Part shown: one piece after another, positions 9,135 to 18,038 of the stretch
Position numbering within the stretch: the first letter of the stretch is position 1
Layout of the letters: each line of letters opens with the position of its first letter
Source: Streptomyces sp. JH14
Lineage (GTDB): Bacteria; Actinomycetota; Actinomycetes; Streptomycetales; Streptomycetaceae
Length of the DNA stretch: 64,000 nucleotides
NCBI RefSeq assembly: GCF_029428675.1
Contig: NZ_JAJNEL010000001.1
Coordinates: 2,914,001 to 2,978,000 of the forward strand
Direction of reading: 5' to 3'
Made by a program: the position numbers and the translations under genes
The notes under the pieces: model-generated
The model's database searches: none
What the model was told of the DNA's origin: nothing
The model's input: only the letters and a program-made list of their open reading frames with translations

Positions 9135-11791
9135 GCGGCGGCCCGGCTCAGGAACGCGAGCCGGGCCCGCTTCTCCGGCTTCTCGATCTCCGGGCCCAGC
9201 TCGAACCCGGCCCGGACCATCCGGGCGATCGCCTTCGTGTTGCGGGCGTCGGGCTCGACAACGACCCGCAGATGGGCGGGGTCGCTGAAGACGTAGTCGA
9301 CGAGCACGGACAGCAGCGCGCCGGTGTAGCCGGGTTCCGGTTCGGTGCCACCGGTGGGGCCGATCAGCAGGTGCACGCCGTGGTCGCCGGGCCGGACGTC
9401 GTAGCACGCGCCGACCGGGTCGGCCTCCGGCTCGTACGTCTGGAAGAGGGCGGCCGGTACACCGTCGCGATGGGCGAGATAGGCGTGGTGCGTGGTGAGC
9501 GAGTCCAGGAACTCATAGGTCTCCAGGACCTGTTCACGGCTGTACCCGCCCATGCCCCAGAAGCGGGCGCGGTCCTCGGTGACCCAGGAGTGGAGCAGGT
9601 CGATGTCGCGGGCCGGGTCGACGGGGACGAGGCGCACGGTGCCGAAACCGTCGACCTCCCGCTCGAACACGGCGGACTCGGCGCTCGTACCGGCACTCAT
9701 GTCAGGTCTCTCCTCTTCTCGGTGCAGCAGATTCCAGTCCGTGACCACAGGGACGAGTTCGCCCCGCACCCACAGCGGGAGTTGATCGCGGTGATGGGCG
9801 TCCGCCGGCACCCCGGACGTCCCGAGCGGCACCACCCAGAGGCTGTTCTCGCGCCGCGCCAGGTCCCATACGTACCGGGCTGCGGGGCCGCGCGCACTGT
9901 GGTCGGTGATGCCCGGGACGCTGGAGGTGGACAGGACGCAGTCGTGGTCGCCCGCGAGCCCCGGCCAGGTCTCGCCCGGGTCGACGGGCAGCGCCTGCCA
10001 GGGGGCGAGCCGGTGCACCTCGCCCCAGGGGACGACCGGTTGCCCACCGGTGATCTGCTCCAGCGCCACCTGCTCCAGCGCCGCGGTGACGACGGCCAGC
10101 CGGTCCGCGTGCGACAGCGGCCCGCCCTTGCCCGTCAGCAGGCCCTCCAGCGCGTACGCCACCCTCGGCACCGTCGCCAGCCACGGCCGGAACAGCTCCG
10201 GATACGGGTCCCGGTGCACCGTCCTGCCCAGCGGGCCGAACGCCGGGTGCGCGGCCAGACGGTGGACGACCTCCGCACGCAGCGCCGCGTACAGCGTGGC
10301 GTCCGTGCTGCCGGCGTCCATCCGCCGGTCCCAGCGCAGCAGCCGGTCGCGCAGCCGCACGGCCTCCGGGGCGGTCACCCCGGCCGCCTCCTCCAGCAGC
10401 CCCAGCAGGGGCCGGGCGGAGGCGAGATACGTGTCCATGTGGATGGCCGCCATGTCCTCGGCGGTCCAGCGGGCGGACTCGTCAAGCAGTTCCTGTATCC
10501 GGTCGGCGCGGTGCGGGGGCGCGAACTCGATGCCGAACGGGGCGGCGATCCCCCGCTGGTTGGCCATCACCGCCGTGCCGTGGACGTCCGCGCGTTCCAT
10601 CGGCGCGTGGCGGCCCTGCCAGGCGTACGCGGGGTCCCAGGCGGGCACGGTGCGCAGCCGGTTCGCACGCGGGCGCACGGGCACGTGTCCGGCGACCCGG
10701 TGCAGCGTCGCCCCTGCGGTGTCCGCGGCCAGCACCACGTTGACCGGCTCCACCCAGCGGTCCAGGACTGCATCGAGGTCGGCGGTCGTGCGGGCACGGA
10801 GCAGGGCGGGCAGCACGTCGAAGCCGAGGTCGCCGGTGACGCGCGGCGGGTGGCGCAGACTGACGGCTTCCCCGCCGTCGCCGGGACCGCCGATGATCAC
10901 CGGACCCCGGCCGGTCTCGACGATCTCGACCGGCACGGTGCCGGCGCCGGCCACGTCGATGGTCTCGGTGTGGGAGGCGGCCGGTTCCCAGCCGTCCGGA
11001 CCGAGCGCCTCCACCCCGCCGGCCGGTGTGCGTCGCAGCTGTTCCCGGTAGAGGTCCTGGTAGTCGGCCATGGCATTGGTGATCGCCCAGGCGACGTGGC
11101 CGGTGTGGCCGAAGTGCGCGATGCCGGGAACACCGGGGACGGCCAGGCCCACCACGTCGAACTCGGGGCAGGCGAGCCGGATCTGCTGGTAGACGCCCGG
11201 GTCCTCGATGAACCGGTGCGGGTCGCCCGCGATGATCGGGGACCCGGTGGCGGTGCGCTCGGAGGTGACGAGCCAGCCGTTGCTGCCGGAGGTGCCGGGG
11301 CCGTCGGTGGCGAACAGTTCGGTCGCGTCGTCGCCCAGCCTGCGGGCGACCTCCTCACGCCAGAGCTTGGTGGGGAAGCCCGCGAACAGGATGTGGGTGG
11401 AGAGCCACACGCCCAGCGGCGTCCAGGGCCGCCATACACCCGGGGCGAGCCCGGCGGCGGCGAACTCGGTTGCCTGTGCGGCGTCTTCGCCCAGCGCCGC
11501 GTTGACGCCGTCGACGTACGAGCTCACCCACGCGGCGGTCTCCGGTGACAGGCGCTCGAAGCAGCGGCGGGCGGTGTCGTCCAGCCGGCTCCGGCGGGCG
11601 AACCGGTCCCACTCGACCGCCTCCGCACCGAGGAAGGCGGCCGTGGTGCCCTGCGCCCGGTGCCGTTCGACCTCGATCTGCCAGGCGCGGTCCAGGGCGG
11701 CGTTACGGCCCTGGGCGTGGGCGAGTTCGAGGGCGTCGGCCGCCCGTAGGTGAGGTATGCCCCAGTCGTCCCGGTAGACCTCGTTGCGCAT
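9122..11791 (-). CDS. Penicillin acylase / hydroxamate-siderophore acetyltransferase fusion protein
   Basis: An 889-residue chain of two enzymes. Residues 1 to about 690 are a penicillin-acylase-type Ntn hydrolase: the start resembles an alpha subunit (DWGIPHLRA), and GSNGW at about 169-173 supplies the expected self-processing, catalytic serine. Residues 698-889 are an AlcB/IucB/MbtK-type GNAT enzyme with the diagnostic GDHGVHLLIGPTGG and a VEPDARNTKA helix; these enzymes acylate N-hydroxy-amines in hydroxamate siderophores. No signal peptide is visible, unlike exported acylases such as PvdQ, so it should act in the cytoplasm. ATG 11791 is preferred over TTG 11827. The promoter lies at the iron box shared with the siderophore-interacting protein. 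An internal ATG at 9700 with its own AGGAGAG could also give free acetyltransferase. Confidence 0.85.
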   Translation of the reverse strand: MRNEVYRDDWGIPHLRAADALELAHAQGRNAALDRAWQIEVERHRAQGTTAAFLGAEAVEWDRFARRSRLDDTARRCFERLSPETAAWVSSYVDGVNAALGEDAAQATEFAAAGLAPGVWRPWTPLGVWLSTHILFAGFPTKLWREEVARRLGDDATELFATDGPGTSGSNGWLVTSERTATGSPIIAGDPHRFIEDPGVYQQIRLACPEFDVVGLAVPGVPGIAHFGHTGHVAWAITNAMADYQDLYREQLRRTPAGGVEALGPDGWEPAASHTETIDVAGAGTVPVEIVETGRGPVIIGGPGDGGEAVSLRHPPRVTGDLGFDVLPALLRARTTADLDAVLDRWVEPVNVVLAADTAGATLHRVAGHVPVRPRANRLRTVPAWDPAYAWQGRHAPMERADVHGTAVMANQRGIAAPFGIEFAPPHRADRIQELLDESARWTAEDMAAIHMDTYLASARPLLGLLEEAAGVTAPEAVRLRDRLLRWDRRMDAGSTDATLYAALRAEVVHRLAAHPAFGPLGRTVHRDPYPELFRPWLATVPRVAYALEGLLTGKGGPLSHADRLAVVTAALEQVALEQITGGQPVVPWGEVHRLAPWQALPVDPGETWPGLAGDHDCVLSTSSVPGITDHSARGPAARYVWDLARRENSLWVVPLGTSGVPADAHHRDQLPLWVRGELVPVVTDWNLLHREEERPDMSAGTSAESAVFEREVDGFGTVRLVPVDPARDIDLLHSWVTEDRARFWGMGGYSREQVLETYEFLDSLTTHHAYLAHRDGVPAALFQTYEPEADPVGACYDVRPGDHGVHLLIGPTGGTEPEPGYTGALLSVLVDYVFSDPAHLRVVVEPDARNTKAIARMVRAGFELGPEIEKPEKRARLAFLSRAAAHRD

Positions 11792-11830
11792 GCCGTTCCC
11801 GCCCTCGCTCGACTCCCCAGCCTCCAAAAT

Positions 11831-11849
11831 TTAGGTTAGCCTAACCTAA
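11831..11849. promoter_or_regulatory. DmdR1/IdeR-type iron box
   Basis: TTAGGTTAGCCTAACCTAA is a 19-bp palindrome, perfect around its central base and nearly identical to the actinobacterial DtxR-family consensus. It lies 39 bp upstream of the acylase-acetyltransferase start and 37 bp upstream of the siderophore-interacting protein start. One site should therefore repress both divergent genes when iron is plentiful. Confidence 0.93.
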
Positions 11850-11886
11850 AAGCGATCTCGGATGGCTTTCCGGGGAGGAGACAGCT

Positions 11887-12618
11887 GTGGGGCATGGCTG
11901 GGAGGGCGTCGTCCTCAAGCTGATGCGCGGGAGGGACTTCGAGTTCACCGTGACCGGGGCCGAACAGGTCACCGACGACTTCCGGCGGGTGCATCTGACC
12001 GACGGCGGGCTGCTCGCCGCGACCGGCGGTGCGCATCCCACGATGTGGGTCAGGATCTGGTTCGAACAGGCGGGCAGGCCACACCAGCGCGCCTACACCC
12101 TGGTCGACCCCGACCCGGCCGCCGGCACGTTCAGTCTCGAATTCGCCCTGCACGACGGGGCCGCGAGCGACTGGGCGCGCAAGGCGCAACCCGGCGACAC
12201 GATCGAGGCGACGCTCCAGGGCACCGGCTTCGCCCTGCCCGCGCCACGGCCCGCCCGGCTCTTCGTGATCGGCGACCCGGCCTCCCTGCCCGCGATCAAC
12301 TCGCTGCTGGACGCGGTCCCGCAGACCCCGGCGACGATCTGGTTCGAGACGGCGCACGCCTCCGACGAGGAGCTGCCGTTCCGCCTGGACGCCGACCGTC
12401 ACACCCTGCACCGGGTCCCGCGCCGCGACGCGGGCACCCACCTGGTCGACCAGGTGAAGTCCGCGCTGCCCGCGCTGCTGGGCGACCCCTCGGAGGCGTA
12501 CGTCTGGATCGCGTGCGACACGGCGACGACGCGCTCGCTGGCCACGTACCTACGCAGGGAACTGGCCGTTCCCAAGGAGCGGGTGAACGCGCTGGGGTAC
12601 TGGCGCGCCACCGCCTGA
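11887..12618 (+). CDS. Siderophore-interacting protein (FAD-dependent ferric-siderophore reductase)
   Basis: A 243-residue ViuB/YqjH-type flavoprotein that reduces ferric siderophores in the cytoplasm using NAD(P)H. It has the family hallmark RAYTLVD near residue 69 (FAD binding), the FALHDG segment near 92 and RLFVIGDPASLPAI near 127, then a C-terminal SIP domain with WIACDT and LGYWRA. GTG start with GGGGAGGAG upstream. It is transcribed divergently from the acylase-acetyltransferase gene through the shared iron box. Iron release from a hydroxamate siderophore is the likely role. Confidence 0.93.
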   Translation: MGHGWEGVVLKLMRGRDFEFTVTGAEQVTDDFRRVHLTDGGLLAATGGAHPTMWVRIWFEQAGRPHQRAYTLVDPDPAAGTFSLEFALHDGAASDWARKAQPGDTIEATLQGTGFALPAPRPARLFVIGDPASLPAINSLLDAVPQTPATIWFETAHASDEELPFRLDADRHTLHRVPRRDAGTHLVDQVKSALPALLGDPSEAYVWIACDTATTRSLATYLRRELAVPKERVNALGYWRATA

Positions 12619-12629
12619 GCGCGGGCGCC

Positions 12630-12650
12630 CGCCCCACCCCCGGTGGGGCG
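12630..12650. terminator. Bidirectional hairpin terminator
   Basis: CGCCCCACC and GGTGGGGCG form a perfect 9-bp stem with a 3-nt loop, located between the convergent siderophore-interacting and aldehyde dehydrogenase genes. Confidence 0.7.
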
Positions 12651-12652
12651 GC

Positions 12653-14116
12653 TCAGCCCGGCCAGACGATCGCCTGCAGTTCGCTGTACGCGTGCAGCGC
12701 GTACGAACCCACGTCGCGTCCCACGCCACTCCTCTTGAACCCGCCGAACGGGGCCTCCATGTTCCGCCCGATCGTGTTCACCCCGACCCCGCCGGCGCGC
12801 AACTGCCGCGCCACCCGGAAGGCCCGGGCCACGTCGCCGGACCACACATAGTCGATCAGTCCGTAGTCGCTGTCGTTGGCGAGTGCGATGCCTTCCTCCT
12901 CGTCGTCGAAGGGGACGACCACGACGACCGGGCCGAAGATCTCCTCCCGGACGACCCGCATGTCGTTGGTGCAGTCGGCGAGGAGCGTCGGCGCGACGTA
13001 GAAGCCGCGGTCGACGTGGGCGGGCCGTTCGCCGCCCGCGACGACCCGGGCGCCCTCCTTCCGGCCGAGTTCGACGTACGACTCGATGCGGTCGCGGTGG
13101 GCGGCGGAGATGACCGGCCCGACGATCGTTCCCCGCGCCGCCGGGTCGCCGACCTTCAGACGGCCCGCGTATGCGGCGAGCTTCCCGATCAGCGCGTCGT
13201 GGCTGCCGCGCTGGACGAGGACGCGGGTCGGAGCCGTACAGATCTGTCCGCTGTAGAAGGAGAACGTCGTGCCGATGCCCGCCACCGCCGCGTCCAGGTC
13301 GGCGTCGTCGAGAACGACCGCGGCGCCCTTGCCGCCCAGCTCCATCAACTGCCGCTTCATCCCTCGCCCGCACACCTCGGCGATGCGCTGTCCGACGGCC
13401 GTGGATCCGGTGAAGCTGACCATGTCGACGTCCGGCGAATCGACGGCCGCCTCGCCCGCCTCGGGGCCCGAACCCGTGACGACGTTGACGACGCCCGCCG
13501 GCACGCCCGCTTCCGCGAGGGCCTCGGCCATCCGGTAGACCGAGAGCGGGTCCTGCGGGGCGGGTTTCACGACGACCGTGTTGCCCATGGCGAGCGCGGG
13601 GGCGATCTTGCCGGCCGGGTTGGCCCACGGGTTGTTGTACGAGGTGATGCAGGTGACGACGCCGACCGGCTGGCGCACGGCGACCGCACCGAACACCCCG
13701 GCCCCGCCCATCGGTCCGGCCTCGTTGATCTGCGGCGCGATCGCCTCCTCGACCGGCTCCAGGGCGCCCCTCGCATACCGCCGGAAACGGGCCGCGCCGA
13801 CCGCGACCTGCATGGACCGGGCCGTTCCGGTCGTCGCACCGCTCTCCGCCTGCGCGAGTGCCGTGTGCGCCGCGATGTCGCGCTGTATCAGAGCGGCGGC
13901 CCGGTCGAGGATCGCGGCCCGCTCCTCCGGGCGGGTGCGCGACCAGGCGGGGAACGCCTCGCGGGCCGCGGCGGCCGCCGCGTACACCTGCGTGCGGCTC
14001 GCCTCGGGGGCGAGACCGACGACCTCCTCGGTGGCGGGGTTGATCACCTCGTAGTGGCCACGGGCGGGTTCGGTCCACTCTCCGCCGATGAAGAGGCGCT
14101 GGGGTGCGGTGGTCAT
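12653..14116 (-). CDS. NAD(P)-dependent aldehyde dehydrogenase
   Basis: A 487-residue ALDH-superfamily enzyme that oxidises an aldehyde to the acid. It has the Rossmann segment with SFTGSTAVGQ near residue 235, the general-base glutamate in MELGGKG near 257, the catalytic cysteine in SGQICTAPTR near 292, EEIFGPV near 390 and a normal C-terminus (FGGFKRSG). Its ATG overlaps the TGA of the upstream amidohydrolase gene by 4 nt (ATGA), so the two are translationally coupled and probably act in one pathway. The aldehyde is not identifiable from sequence. Confidence 0.94.
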   Translation of the reverse strand: MTTAPQRLFIGGEWTEPARGHYEVINPATEEVVGLAPEASRTQVYAAAAAAREAFPAWSRTRPEERAAILDRAAALIQRDIAAHTALAQAESGATTGTARSMQVAVGAARFRRYARGALEPVEEAIAPQINEAGPMGGAGVFGAVAVRQPVGVVTCITSYNNPWANPAGKIAPALAMGNTVVVKPAPQDPLSVYRMAEALAEAGVPAGVVNVVTGSGPEAGEAAVDSPDVDMVSFTGSTAVGQRIAEVCGRGMKRQLMELGGKGAAVVLDDADLDAAVAGIGTTFSFYSGQICTAPTRVLVQRGSHDALIGKLAAYAGRLKVGDPAARGTIVGPVISAAHRDRIESYVELGRKEGARVVAGGERPAHVDRGFYVAPTLLADCTNDMRVVREEIFGPVVVVVPFDDEEEGIALANDSDYGLIDYVWSGDVARAFRVARQLRAGGVGVNTIGRNMEAPFGGFKRSGVGRDVGSYALHAYSELQAIVWPG

Positions 14117-15852
14117 CGGGTGCTCACCGTCCGGGTGTCGCGGCCGGAGCGGAGCACCGTGCCGGGGACCGCACCGGTCACCTTGTCCTCGCGCAGCGTC
14201 TCGACGCCGTTGACGCGGACCGACACGATGCCGATGGCCTTGGAGTCCAGGCGCGGGCTGTCGCCGGGCAGGTCGTGTACGAGGGTGGCGGGCCCGGCGT
14301 CGATGCGTTCGGGGTCGAAGAGGACGAGGTCGGCGTGGAAGCCTTCCTGGATGCGGCCCCGGTCACGCAGCCCGAAGAGCCGGGCGGGGTCGTCGGTGAG
14401 CATCCTGACGGCCTGTTCGAGGGGGACGAGTCTGCGGCCGCGCAGGCAGTCGCCGAGGAAGCGGGTGGTGTACGGGGCGCCGCACATCCGGTCCAGGTGG
14501 GCGCCCGCGTCGGAACCGCCGAGCAGGACGTCCTCGTGCTGCCAGGTCTGCTGCCGCAGGGCCCAGGAGTCCGGGTCATTGTCGGTGGGCATGGGCCACA
14601 GCACCGTACGAAGCTCGTCGGCGGCGCAGATCTCGACGAGGCAGTGGAACGGGTCCTGTCCGCGCTCGGCGGCGATGTCGCGCACGACGCGCCCGCCGAG
14701 GCCCTCGTTCGCCGCGCTGTACGTGTCACCGATGACGTACCGGCCGAAGTCGGCGAGGCGCCGGAAGACACCGGCCTCCTTGCTCTCGGCGCGGCGGAGC
14801 ATCTCGGTGCGGGTGGCGGCGTCGCGGAGCCGCCCGATCCGTTCGGGAACGGGCAGGGAGAGGATCTCGCCCCAGCCGGGGATGAGGTTGAGCGCGCAGA
14901 AGGTGCCGAGCGACATGTTCATGGGGGTGAGGATCGGCATGGTGAGGGCGACGATCCGCCCGCCCGCCCGGCGGGCGCGTTCGCTGGGTATCAGCTGGCG
15001 CGGTACGCGGTCGGGGACGGCGGCGTCGATGGTGAGGACGTTCCAGTTGAGGGGACGGCCCGCGGCGGCTGACATGTCGACGAGAAGGTCGATCTCCTCG
15101 TCGGAGAACCGGTCGAGGCAGCCCGCGACGATGGCTTCGAGCTGGGTGCCTTCGTGCTCGCCGACGGCCCGGGAGAGCGCGAGGAGCTCCTCGGGGAGCG
15201 CGTGCCGGGATGCGACGGGCTTCCCGTCACCGTCGGAGTGGGTGGACGACTGGGTGGTGGACAGCCCCCACGCCCCCGCGTCCATGGCGTCGTGGAGGAG
15301 CCGCAGCATCGCGTCGAGCTGGGCGGGCGTGGGCTGTCCGCCGACCGCGTCGGCGCCCATGACGTGGCGGCGTACGGCGCAGTGGCCGACCATGAACCCG
15401 GCGTTGACGGCGATCCGCCCCTCGAGGGCGTCGAGGTACTCGCCGAAGGTCGACCACGACCAGTCGACGCCTTCCTCCAGGGCCGCGAGGGCCATGCCTT
15501 CGACCTTGGACATCATGCGGCGGGTGTAGTCGGCGTCGTCGGGCCGGCCGGGGTGGAGCGGTGCGAGGGTGAAGCCGCAGTTGCCACCGGCGACGGTGGT
15601 GACACCGTGGTTCATGGAGGGGGTGGCGTACGGGTCCCAGAAGAGCTGGGCGTCGTAGTGCGTGTGGGGGTCCACGAAGCCGGGGGCGAGCACGAGCCCG
15701 GTGGCGTCCTCCGAGGTCACGGCCTCCTCGGTGAGGGTGCCCGGCTCGGCGATGACGGCAATGCGTCCGTCGCGGATGCCGAGGTCGGCGGCGTACGAGG
15801 GAGCGCCGGTGCCGTCCACGACGGTCGCTCCGCGAATGAGGTGGTCGAGCAT
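14113..15852 (-). CDS. N-acyl-D-amino-acid deacylase (D-aminoacylase) family amidohydrolase
   Basis: A 579-residue metal-dependent amidohydrolase. It shows the small beta-sandwich start (LIRGATVVDGTG), the first metal motif PGFVDPHTHYD near residue 60, the GNCGFT motif typical of D-aminoacylases, MVGHCAVR, and the late catalytic aspartate in GGSDAGAHLD near 450. Streptomyces proteins of this type are annotated as D-aminoacylases, though many probably have other N-acyl or imide substrates. It is the first gene of a two-gene operon with the coupled aldehyde dehydrogenase, so the product may feed an aldehyde-forming route. That link is inference. Confidence 0.88.
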   Translation of the reverse strand: MLDHLIRGATVVDGTGAPSYAADLGIRDGRIAVIAEPGTLTEEAVTSEDATGLVLAPGFVDPHTHYDAQLFWDPYATPSMNHGVTTVAGGNCGFTLAPLHPGRPDDADYTRRMMSKVEGMALAALEEGVDWSWSTFGEYLDALEGRIAVNAGFMVGHCAVRRHVMGADAVGGQPTPAQLDAMLRLLHDAMDAGAWGLSTTQSSTHSDGDGKPVASRHALPEELLALSRAVGEHEGTQLEAIVAGCLDRFSDEEIDLLVDMSAAAGRPLNWNVLTIDAAVPDRVPRQLIPSERARRAGGRIVALTMPILTPMNMSLGTFCALNLIPGWGEILSLPVPERIGRLRDAATRTEMLRRAESKEAGVFRRLADFGRYVIGDTYSAANEGLGGRVVRDIAAERGQDPFHCLVEICAADELRTVLWPMPTDNDPDSWALRQQTWQHEDVLLGGSDAGAHLDRMCGAPYTTRFLGDCLRGRRLVPLEQAVRMLTDDPARLFGLRDRGRIQEGFHADLVLFDPERIDAGPATLVHDLPGDSPRLDSKAIGIVSVRVNGVETLREDKVTGAVPGTVLRSGRDTRTVSTR

Positions 15853-15883
15853 GTCGGGTTCCCTTCTGATCTGTACGGGATGC

Positions 15884-15920
15884 GGCCGGGGTGCGTACGA
15901 CCGCGGTACGCACCCCGGCC
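15884..15920 (-). terminator. Hairpin terminator after the LLM oxidoreductase gene
   Basis: GGCCGGGGTGCGTAC and GTACGCACCCCGGCC form a perfect 15-bp stem with a 7-nt loop. It separates the LLM gene (stop at 16005) from the amidohydrolase-ALDH operon, which is therefore a separate transcription unit. Confidence 0.8.
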
Positions 15921-16004
15921 GGCGGAGCGGCGGCCCGGGAAGACGCCGCTCCGGCTCACGCCGCTCCGGCGATCGAGGAGCGGGGATCCGGGGGCAGTCC
16001 CCGC

Positions 16005-17126
16005 CTACGCCGCCGCGCGGAACCGCGAGGTCCGGTGCACCGGATCCGTGTCGATCTCCGGGATCACGTGCTCACCGATCAGCCGGATCGAGTTCAGCGT
16101 GTCCTCACGGCTGATGCCGATCGGCAGCCCGAAGCTCAGCTGGTCCGCCCCCGCCTGCTCCCACCGCCGGCACTGCCGCAGTACCTCGTCCGGATCGCCG
16201 CAGATCATCAGCTCCTCGGCGATCAGCAGCTCGATGATCTCCTCGCTGTACTCCGGCAGCAGCTCCGGCCACTCGGGAATGCCCTCGGGCCTCGGGAACG
16301 TGTCGTGGTAGCGGAACAGCAGCGACTGCAGGTAGTTCAGCCCGCCGCCCACCGCGATCTCGACGGCCTTCGCATGCGTCTCGGCGCATATCGCCGTCGA
16401 CGTCACCATGACGTTGTCGTTGACGAAGCCGCCGACCGGCTCCGCGTCCTTGACGGCCGTCTTGTACGAGTCGACGACCCACTCCATGTCGGAGACCTTC
16501 TGCACGCTGAACCCCAGCACGCCGAGTCCCTTCCTGGCGGCCATGGCGTAGGAGGACGGCGACCCGGCCGCGTACCACATCGCCGGGTGCGACTTCCCGT
16601 ACGGCTTCGGCAGGATCTTGCGGGGCGGCAGCGACCAGTGCTTGCCCTGGAAGCCGACGTACTCGTCCTGGAGCCACATCTTGGGGAACTCGGCGATGGT
16701 CTCCTCCCAGAGCTCCTTGGTGTGGTTCATGTCGGTGATGCCCGGCATGAACCCGAGGATCTCGTGGCTGCCGGCCCCGCGCCCGGTGCCGAACTCGAAG
16801 CGTCCCTCCGACAGATGGTCGAGCATGGCGACCTTCTCGGCCACCTTCACCGGATGGTTCACGGGAGCGAGGGGATTGAAGATGCCGGACCCCAGGTGGA
16901 TCCGTTCCGTGGCGTGCGCGAGGTAGCCCAGGTACACGTCGTTGGCGGAGAGATGCGAGTACTCCTCCAGGAAGTGGTGCTCGGAGGCCCAGGCGTACTT
17001 GAAGCCGGACTTGTCCGCCTCGATGACGTACTCGGTCTCCTCGATCAGCGCCTTGTGCTCCGCCTCGGGGTCGATCTCGGCGCGCGCGGCGGGTACGTAC
17101 CCCTGTACAAACAGCCCGAATTCCAA
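16005..17126 (-). CDS. LLM-class flavin-dependent oxidoreductase
   Basis: A 373-residue luciferase-like monooxygenase-fold enzyme of the longer bacterial-luciferase-related group. It begins MEFGLFVQGYVPAARA and has EHHFLEEYSH near residue 50, the substrate/flavin region LGSGIFNPLAPVNHPV near 78-93, the phosphate-binding LDHLSEGRFEFGTGRGAG near 102-119, and a C-terminal helix GDPDEVLRQCRRWEQAGAD. Members are two-component FMN monooxygenases or F420-linked enzymes; the choice is open. The start is TTG, unusual here, but it fits the family N-terminus. Two palindromic operators (17152-17166 and 17214-17228) lie just upstream. Confidence 0.88.
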   Translation of the reverse strand: MEFGLFVQGYVPAARAEIDPEAEHKALIEETEYVIEADKSGFKYAWASEHHFLEEYSHLSANDVYLGYLAHATERIHLGSGIFNPLAPVNHPVKVAEKVAMLDHLSEGRFEFGTGRGAGSHEILGFMPGITDMNHTKELWEETIAEFPKMWLQDEYVGFQGKHWSLPPRKILPKPYGKSHPAMWYAAGSPSSYAMAARKGLGVLGFSVQKVSDMEWVVDSYKTAVKDAEPVGGFVNDNVMVTSTAICAETHAKAVEIAVGGGLNYLQSLLFRYHDTFPRPEGIPEWPELLPEYSEEIIELLIAEELMICGDPDEVLRQCRRWEQAGADQLSFGLPIGISREDTLNSIRLIGEHVIPEIDTDPVHRTSRFRAAA

Positions 17127-17151
17127 GGAGGTTCACCGTCCTCAATCATTT

Positions 17152-17166
17152 CTGACACACCGTCAG
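17152..17166. promoter_or_regulatory. 15-bp palindromic operator, copy 1
   Basis: CTGACACACCGTCAG has 5-bp arms around a 5-bp centre and lies 25 bp upstream of the TTG of the LLM gene. The same arm sequence recurs at 17214, 19026 and 19068, next to functionally related genes. A TetR-type repressor site is inferred. Confidence 0.65.
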
Positions 17167-17213
17167 ATCGTGATGCGACCGACTGTTCCACCGACGGTCC
17201 GACCCGTCAATAG

Positions 17214-17228
17214 CTGACACTCCGTCAG
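17214..17228. promoter_or_regulatory. 15-bp palindromic operator, copy 2
   Basis: CTGACACTCCGTCAG differs from copy 1 at a single central base. It lies between the SDR stop (17241) and the LLM start (17126), so it belongs to the LLM promoter. Confidence 0.65.
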
Positions 17229-17240
17229 TCAACCGGACAC

Positions 17241-18026
17241 TCAGAACAGGCTGACGCCCGCCAGCCACCCGCCGTCGATGACGAACGGCTGCCCGGTGAT
17301 GTACGAGGAGTCCTCCGAGGTCAGGAAGAGCGCCAGGGCCGCCACCTCCTCCGGCCGGCCGATCCGCCCGAGCGGCACGAGCTTCCTGTAGAGCCCGGCC
17401 ACGGCCGCCCTGGACTCCTCCGGGTCCGCCGCCGGGTCCAGCGCGGCCGGGTTGGTCATCGCGGTGTCCACGGCCCCCGGGCACACGGCGTTGACCCGTA
17501 TCCCCTTTCCCGCGAGCTCGACCGCGGCGACCCTGGTGAGCCCCAGCACGGCATGCTTGGTCGCCGCGTACGCCCCCACGAAGGCCATCCCCGTGAGCCC
17601 GGTGTACGACGCGGTGTTGACGATGGTCCCGCCACCGGCAGCCTCGATCTCGGGAGCGACGTTCTTGATCCCCAGGAAGGCGCCCACCTGGTTGACCTGC
17701 ACGACCTGCTGGAACTCGTCCAGAGGCGTGGACACCAGCTCGTTGAACCGAAGGATCCCCGCGTTGTTGACCAGCCCGTCGATCTTCCCGAAGGCCTCCC
17801 TGGCGGCGGCCACCGCGCCCTGCCACTCCTCCTCCCGGCTCACATCGAGATGCACGAACCGGGCGGCCCCCTCCCCCAGCTCCTTCACCAGGGCCTCCCC
17901 CTGGTCGTCGAGCACATCGGCGATCACCACCTGCGCGCCCTCCGCGACGAAGAGCCGCGCCTCCTGCTCGCCCTGCCCGCGCGCCGCACCACTGATCAGC
18001 ACGGTGCGCCCGTCCAGCTTGCCCAT
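17241..18026 (-). CDS. SDR-family NAD(P)-dependent oxidoreductase (hydroxysteroid-dehydrogenase-like)
   Basis: A 261-residue classical short-chain dehydrogenase. It has SGAARGQGE near residue 12 (dinucleotide loop; the usual TGxxxGxG carries Q), NNAG near 88, catalytic Ser in NTASYTG near 138, YAATK near 152, and a normal C-terminus ending in [10 protein letters not shown]. The AARGQGE form is common in 3-alpha/20-beta-hydroxysteroid-type dehydrogenases. It lies 12 nt downstream of another LLM gene and is probably cotranscribed with it under the palindromes at 19026 and 19068. The substrate is probably a cyclic or lipid alcohol. Confidence 0.92.
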   Translation of the reverse strand: MGKLDGRTVLISGAARGQGEQEARLFVAEGAQVVIADVLDDQGEALVKELGEGAARFVHLDVSREEEWQGAVAAAREAFGKIDGLVNNAGILRFNELVSTPLDEFQQVVQVNQVGAFLGIKNVAPEIEAAGGGTIVNTASYTGLTGMAFVGAYAATKHAVLGLTRVAAVELAGKGIRVNAVCPGAVDTAMTNPAALDPAADPEESRAAVAGLYRKLVPLGRIGRPEEVAALALFLTSEDSSYITGQPFVIDGGWLAGVSLF

Positions 18027-18038
18027 GTCCCTACTCCC

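Noticed and set aside
9002..11548. 848-codon plus-strand frame opposite the acylase-acetyltransferase gene
   Set aside because: Antisense shadow: low-complexity Arg/Gly/Val composition, no motif, and the minus strand encodes recognisable catalytic residues.
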